64,000 nucleotides of DNA from Sphingomonas quercus (GTDB taxonomy: Bacteria; Pseudomonadota; Alphaproteobacteria; Sphingomonadales; Sphingomonadaceae), in assembly GCF_018863195.1 (NCBI RefSeq), contig NZ_JAHKRT010000009.1:62001-126000 (forward strand), written 5' to 3'. Below, one piece after another: positions 59,594 to 64,000 of the stretch. The notes under the pieces were generated by a model. It was not told the origin of the DNA. It searched no databases and worked only from the letters and a program-made list of their open reading frames with translations. The first letter of the stretch is position 1. Each line of letters opens with the position of its first letter. A program made the position numbers and the translations under genes.

Positions 59594-59649
59594 CCGCGGG
59601 GCCAGGGATGCGCCAGCCTGTCGTTCCACACGCCCTGCCAGGAGCGGCC

Positions 59650-61068
59650 ATGTCGAGCACCTACCCCGAAGGCCTGCCCCAGACCGGCGCCGAGCTCTAT
59701 CCCGGCGAGCCGCCGCACGATCTCGGCCGCTCGCTGAAATCGCGCCACGTCGCGATGATCGCGATCGGGGGCATCATCGGCGCCGGCCTGTTCGTCGGCT
59801 CGAGCGCCTCGATCGCCACCGTCGGGCCGGCGGTGGTGGTGAGCTATGCGCTGGCCGGGCTGGTGGTGCTGCTCGTCATGCGCATGCTGAGCGAGATGGC
59901 GGTGGCGATCCCCGGCACGCAATCCTTCCCCGACTTCGCCCGTGCCGGCCTTGGCCGCTGGGCGGGTTTCCTGTCGGGCTGGCTCTACTGGTATTTCTGG
60001 GTGGTGGTGGTGGCGATCGAGGCGATCGCCGGCGCCGTCATCATCCAGGGCTGGACCGGCCTGCCGGTATGGCTGATCGGGGTGGCCCTGATGGCGGTGC
60101 TGACCGCGGTCAACCTGATGTCGACGCGCTCCTATGGCGAGTTCGAATTCTGGTTCTCCTCGATCAAGGTCGCGGCGATCCTCGTCTTCATCCTGCTCAC
60201 CGGCAGCTATGTGCTGGGGCTTGGCAGTGGCGCGGGCAGCGGGGGCTTCGCCAATCTGACGGCGCATGGCGGCTTCATGCCATTCGGATTTCGCGCCGTG
60301 CTTGCCGGTATCACCAGCGTCATCTTCGCGCTGACCGGGGCCGAGATCGCCACCATCGCGGCGGCGGAATCGGCCGAGCCGGGCAGAACGGTGGCGCGGA
60401 TGACGAGCACGGTGGCGCTGCGCATCCTCATCTTCTACGTGCTCTCGATCCTGCTGATCGTGACCATCGTGCCGTGGAACACGATCCAGCCTGGCGTCTC
60501 GCCCTTTGCCACCGCGCTGACCCGGCTCGACATTCCCGGCGCCGCGACGGCGATGACGGCGGTGGTGCTGGTGGCGGTGCTGTCCTGCCTCAATTCCGGT
60601 CTCTACGTCACCTCGCGGGTGCTGTTCGCGCTGGCCGCGCGCGGGGAGGCGCCGCGCGGGCTGGTCGCCGTCAACCGGCGGCAGGTGCCGGCGCGCGCGA
60701 TCCTCGTCGCCAGCCTGTTCAGCTATGCGGCGCTGGCGGCATCGGTGCTGTCGCCGACGCTGGTGTTCAGCTTCCTCGTCAACGCTTCCGGCGCGCTGAT
60801 GCTGATCATCTATCTGATGCTGGCACTGGCCCAGATCCGCCTGCGCCGGCAGATCGAGCGCGAGGCGCCGGAGCGGTTGCAGATCCGCATGTGGCTGTTC
60901 CCGTGGGCAAGCTATGCGACGGTGGCGGCGATGATCGCGGTGCTCGTCGCGATGGCGCTGACGCCCGATCTCGCCAGCCAATTCTATTCCAGCCTCGTCA
61001 TCACCATCCTGTTTGGCGGCGCCTTCCTGATCATGCGCAGCCGGCAGGCGAAGGGAGGATCGAAATGA
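59650..61068 (+). CDS. Amino acid permease (APC superfamily)
   Basis: 472 aa from ATG 59650, preceded by AGGAGCGG. Twelve helices; the first bears the APC consensus [24 protein letters not shown]. Others include [74 protein letters not shown] (the typical second-half GAEI motif) and the last pair near residue 440. Resembles GABA/aromatic/arginine permeases of the AAT group. Substrate not predictable. Its stop overlaps the DUF1348 gene (ATGA). Confidence 0.93.
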   Translation: MSSTYPEGLPQTGAELYPGEPPHDLGRSLKSRHVAMIAIGGIIGAGLFVGSSASIATVGPAVVVSYALAGLVVLLVMRMLSEMAVAIPGTQSFPDFARAGLGRWAGFLSGWLYWYFWVVVVAIEAIAGAVIIQGWTGLPVWLIGVALMAVLTAVNLMSTRSYGEFEFWFSSIKVAAILVFILLTGSYVLGLGSGAGSGGFANLTAHGGFMPFGFRAVLAGITSVIFALTGAEIATIAAAESAEPGRTVARMTSTVALRILIFYVLSILLIVTIVPWNTIQPGVSPFATALTRLDIPGAATAMTAVVLVAVLSCLNSGLYVTSRVLFALAARGEAPRGLVAVNRRQVPARAILVASLFSYAALAASVLSPTLVFSFLVNASGALMLIIYLMLALAQIRLRRQIEREAPERLQIRMWLFPWASYATVAAMIAVLVAMALTPDLASQFYSSLVITILFGGAFLIMRSRQAKGGSK

Positions 61069-61532
61069 GCCAGCGCCCCCCGCTTCCCTCGTTCACCCGC
61101 GAGAGCGCCATCGAGAAGGTGCGGCTGGCCGAGGATGGCTGGAACAGCCGCGATCCGGAGCGGGTGTCGCTGGCCTATACGGTTGACAGCCAATGGCGCA
61201 ACCGTGCCGAATTCATCTCCGGCCGCGCCGAAATCCGGGCCTTCCTCGCCCGCAAATGGCATCGCGAACTGGATTATCGCCTGATCAAGGAGCTGTGGAC
61301 CTTCGCCGAGCATCGCATCGCCGTGCGTTTCGCTTATGAATGGCACGACGATAGCGGCAACTGGTATCGGTCCTACGGCAACGAGAATTGGGAGTTCGAC
61401 GCCGACGGGCTGATGCGCCGCCGCCTCGCCTGCATCAACGATGCGCCGATCGCGGAGGCCGATCGCCGTTTCCACTGGCCGCTCGGCCGCCGTCCGGACG
61501 ATCATCCGGCGCTGAGCGATTTCGGTTTTTGA
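61065..61532 (+). CDS. DUF1348 (NTF2-like) protein
   Basis: 155 aa, ATG within the ATGA overlap, with GGAGG 8 bp before. DUF1348 is a nuclear-transport-factor-2-like cone fold: [103 protein letters not shown]. Function unknown; small-molecule binding is likely. It is translationally coupled to the permease, which is an uncommon pairing. Confidence 0.9.
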   Translation: MSQRPPLPSFTRESAIEKVRLAEDGWNSRDPERVSLAYTVDSQWRNRAEFISGRAEIRAFLARKWHRELDYRLIKELWTFAEHRIAVRFAYEWHDDSGNWYRSYGNENWEFDADGLMRRRLACINDAPIAEADRRFHWPLGRRPDDHPALSDFGF

Positions 61533-61584
61533 GCGCCGTTCCCGTCGGCCCAGGTTCATCCTTTCGCCGCTAAGCCCTCGCCCT

Positions 61585-63855
61585 ATGCCGATTGATCGCC
61601 GCGAACTCCTCGCCTCCGCTTTTGCCGCCTTCGCGGCCTTGCGCCCGGCGCGCGCGCTGGCGGCAGGCGAGGTGGAGCGGGTCGACGCCCTCATCGCCAG
61701 GATGACGATCGAGGAGAAGGCCGGGCAGATGACATGCCTTGCCGACAGCTTCCGCCCGTTCAACCCGCCCAACCCGCAGGTCGGCATCCAGGACGAGCGC
61801 CGCCTCGCCGCCGAGATCCGTGCCGGGCGCGTCGGTTGCCTGTTCAACGGCATCGGCGTGGCCGGTGCGCGGCGGGCGCAGGACATCGCGGTCAAGCAGA
61901 GCCGGCTCGGCATTCCGTTGCTGTTCGCCGGCGACGTCATCCACGGCCTCAAGACGATCTTCCCGGTGCCGCTGGCCGAGGCCGCCAGCTTCGACCCGAC
62001 CCTTGCCGAGCGCACCGCGCGCGCCGCCGCCGAGGAGGCGACCGCCGCCGGCCTCCACCTCACCTTCGCGCCAATGGTCGACGTGGCCCGCGATCAGCGC
62101 TGGGGCCGGGTGGTGGAAAGCGCCGGCGAGGATGTGTGGCTCGGCAGCCGCTTCGCCGCCGCGCGCGTGCGCGGCTTCCAGGGGCGAGACCTGCGCCGCG
62201 ACGACAGCCTCGCCGCCTGCGTCAAGCATTTCGCGGCCTATGGCGCGGTGGCGGCGGGCCTCGAATATGGCAGCGTCGACATTTCCGACGAAACGCTGCG
62301 CGAGACGCACCTGCCACCCTTTCAGGCGGCGTTCGAGGCCGGCGCGCTCAGCGTCATGGCTGCATTCAACGAGATCAACGGCGTGCCGGCGACGGCCGAT
62401 CGCGACCTGCTGACCGGCGTCCTCCGGGACGAGATGGGTTTTCGCGGCTTCGTCTTTTCGGACTATACCGCCGATGAGGAACTGGTCGCCCATGGCTATG
62501 CCGCCGACGATCGCGACGCGGCGCGCCTCGCCGTTCTGGCGGGCGTCGACATGAGCATGCAGAGCGGCCTCTACACCCGCTATCTGCCGGCGCTGGTCAA
62601 GGCGGGCGCGGTGCCGATGGGCACGGTCGACGTCGCGGTGCGCCGTATCCTCTATGTGAAGACGGCGCTGGGCCTGTTCGACAATCCCTGGCGCTCGCTC
62701 GATCCGGCGGCGGAATCGCGCATCGGCACGCCGGGACGGCGCGCGCTGGCGCGGGAGGCGGCGGTGCGCTCGATCGTGCTGCTCCAGAATGACGGCATCC
62801 TGCCGCTGCCGCGCGAGGGCCGCCAGCACATCGCCCTGATCGGGCCGTTCGCCGAGGATCGCGACAATCTCTACGGCCCCTGGGCCTTCTATGGCGATCC
62901 CGGCAAGGGCGTGGATGTGGCGAGCGGCCTGCGGGCGGCGCTCGACGACGCTGCCCGCCTGACGATCGCGCGCGGTTGCGACGTCGAGTCTCCGATCGAC
63001 GGCGGCATCGCCGCGGCGGTGGCGGTGGCAAGGGCGGCGGACGTGGTGCTGCTCGCCATCGGCGAATCGCAGGCGATGTCCGGCGAGGCACAGTCCCGCA
63101 CCGAAATCGACCTGCCGCCCGCCCAGCAGGCGCTGGCCGAGGCGGTGATCGCGGCGGGCAAGCCGGTGGTCGTGCTGCTCCGCCACGGCCGGGCGCTGGC
63201 GCTGGGCGGATCGCTCGGCAAGGCATCGGCGATCCTCGCCACCTGGTTCCTCGGCAGCGAGGCGGGCAATGCCATCGCCGATGTGGTGTTCGGGCGCGTA
63301 CCGCCGTCGGCGAAGCTGCCGGTCAGCTTTCCGTGGGAATCGGGGCAGGAGCCGTTCTTCTACGACCGCAAATCGACCGGCCGGCCCGCCGACCCCGGTG
63401 GCGCCACCGAGTATCGCGCCCGCTTCCGCACCACCGATAACAGTGCCCGCTATCCCTTTGGCCACGGGCTGACCTACACGCGCTTCGTGCTCGACGACCT
63501 CAGGCTGAGCGACACCGCGCTGCGCTGGGATGGGATGATCGAGATCCGCGCGCGCATCCGCAACGCCGGCCAGCGCACCTGTAGCGAGACGGTGCAGCTC
63601 TATGTGCGCGACCGCGTGGCCAGCCGCACCCGGCCGATCCGCGAACTGAAGGGCGTGCAGCGGGTGACGCTGGCGTCGGGAGAGAGCGCCACTGTCCGCT
63701 TCCGCCTGTCGCGGACCGACCTCACCTTTATCGGCTCGGGCAACAAGGCCATCGCCGAGCCCGGGGTGTTCGATCTGTGGGTCGGGCAATCGTCGGTCGG
63801 CGGGCTCAACGCGCAGTTCACGCTCTACGCGGGCGAGCCCGCCCGCACCGATTGA
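61585..63855 (+). CDS. Glycoside hydrolase family 3 beta-glucosidase (BglX-like)
   Basis: 756 aa. N-terminus MPIDRRELLASAFAAFAALRPARALA resembles a Tat signal (DRRELLAS), so periplasmic. GH3 (alpha/beta)8 barrel: MTIEEKAGQMTCLADSF, APMVDVARDQRWGRVVESAGEDVWLGSRFAAARVRGFQG, CVKHFAAYGA, and nucleophile Asp293 in GFVFSDYTAD. The alpha/beta sandwich (SIVLLQNDGILPLPREGRQHIALIGPFAEDRDNLYGPWAF ... VVLLRHGRALALGG) and the C-terminal fibronectin III-like domain ending FDLWVGQSSVGGLNAQFTL follow. Family length. Catalyses release of terminal beta-D-glucosyl residues; substrate may be a cell-wall or plant oligosaccharide. Confidence 0.93.
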   Translation: MPIDRRELLASAFAAFAALRPARALAAGEVERVDALIARMTIEEKAGQMTCLADSFRPFNPPNPQVGIQDERRLAAEIRAGRVGCLFNGIGVAGARRAQDIAVKQSRLGIPLLFAGDVIHGLKTIFPVPLAEAASFDPTLAERTARAAAEEATAAGLHLTFAPMVDVARDQRWGRVVESAGEDVWLGSRFAAARVRGFQGRDLRRDDSLAACVKHFAAYGAVAAGLEYGSVDISDETLRETHLPPFQAAFEAGALSVMAAFNEINGVPATADRDLLTGVLRDEMGFRGFVFSDYTADEELVAHGYAADDRDAARLAVLAGVDMSMQSGLYTRYLPALVKAGAVPMGTVDVAVRRILYVKTALGLFDNPWRSLDPAAESRIGTPGRRALAREAAVRSIVLLQNDGILPLPREGRQHIALIGPFAEDRDNLYGPWAFYGDPGKGVDVASGLRAALDDAARLTIARGCDVESPIDGGIAAAVAVARAADVVLLAIGESQAMSGEAQSRTEIDLPPAQQALAEAVIAAGKPVVVLLRHGRALALGGSLGKASAILATWFLGSEAGNAIADVVFGRVPPSAKLPVSFPWESGQEPFFYDRKSTGRPADPGGATEYRARFRTTDNSARYPFGHGLTYTRFVLDDLRLSDTALRWDGMIEIRARIRNAGQRTCSETVQLYVRDRVASRTRPIRELKGVQRVTLASGESATVRFRLSRTDLTFIGSGNKAIAEPGVFDLWVGQSSVGGLNAQFTLYAGEPARTD

Positions 63856-64000
63856 TCAGGCCGCCAGCGCGCGGACCTCGGCATTGGCGTTGTCGAGGGC
63901 CTGCTGGCGCTGCTCGTCGCCCATTGCCACGCCCTCGGCGCGGATGAAGCGGATGTCGGTGATGCCGAAGAAGCCGAACACCCCGCGCAGGTAGGTCTCC
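63856..64000 (-). CDS. azoR: FMN-dependent NADH-azoreductase, 3' end only
   Basis: The last 47 codons are present; the gene runs off the right edge. The residues read [20 protein letters not shown] then AEGVAMG and [18 protein letters not shown] before the stop, the standard AzoR C-terminus. Flavodoxin-like FMN enzyme that reduces azo bonds and quinones. Stop TGA at 63858-63856 abuts the GH3 stop (convergent, no spacer). Confidence 0.88.
   Translation of the reverse strand, partial: ETYLRGVFGFFGITDIRFIRAEGVAMGDEQRQQALDNANAEVRALAA

Overview
This 64 kb window is chromosomal DNA from a high-GC alphaproteobacterium, almost certainly a member of the Sphingomonadales. The evidence is the gene families (MucR/Ros regulator, CpdR, SapC-family protein, large TonB-dependent receptors, PEPxxWA-CTERM protein), a circularly permuted two-piece tmRNA gene with an AANDN-type tag, and short palindromic repeats of the kind scattered through sphingomonad genomes. 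I see no plasmid, phage, IS element, CRISPR array or rRNA operon. One tRNA gene (Val, GAC) is present. Start codons were chosen from family alignments, Shine-Dalgarno position and overlap patterns, all by eye.

Left part (0-22 kb) is mixed housekeeping and regulation: a GGDEF protein, RhlE helicase, a GlcD-type FAD dehydrogenase, a SapC-like protein, N-formylglutamate amidohydrolase, CpdR, tRNA-Val, an ATP-dependent DNA ligase with a coiled-coil partner, a MucR-like regulator with a degenerate zinc site, an alanine-zipper lipoprotein, an L,D-transpeptidase, chorismate mutase, a polyprenyl diphosphate synthase, HrpB helicase, an NDUFS4-like complex I accessory subunit, a LemA/TPM/TPM/Nudix cluster, MscL, an Rrf2 regulator, ssrA, and a CcdC-like protein with a HisKA_2 kinase. 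A likely small RNA gene lies at about 5656-5765.

Middle part (22-33 kb) is the transcription/translation block, all on the minus strand and read from rimP to pnp: rimP, nusA, a tautomerase, ylxR, infB, rbfA, tdk, a GNAT acetyltransferase, truB, rpsO, pnp. The tautomerase, tdk and the acetyltransferase are lineage-specific passengers in a widely conserved order.

Right-centre part (33-58 kb) is an accessory metabolic block. It holds a periplasmic PQQ-dependent dehydrogenase with a small cytochrome c, two tandem paralogous TonB-dependent receptors, three tandem secreted metal-dependent amidohydrolases, a PEP-CTERM protein, an Lrp/AsnC-DUF3299 pair, a nitroreductase, a Tat-exported amidohydrolase, a methyltransferase, a large HEAT-repeat dehydrogenase with a cytochrome c tail, and an ABC exporter whose permease has an unusual extra domain. 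TGTATNCA-type sites lie upstream of the PQQ dehydrogenase, both receptors and the large cytochrome-dehydrogenase, suggesting co-regulation. I read this block as outer-membrane import plus periplasmic oxidation and hydrolysis of an unidentified organic substrate. This is the best candidate for an undescribed system, but it is built from known families.

Right end (58-64 kb): a Sel1-repeat protein, an APC amino-acid permease overlapping a DUF1348 protein, a GH3 beta-glucosidase-like enzyme, and the 3' end of an azoreductase gene cut by the window edge.
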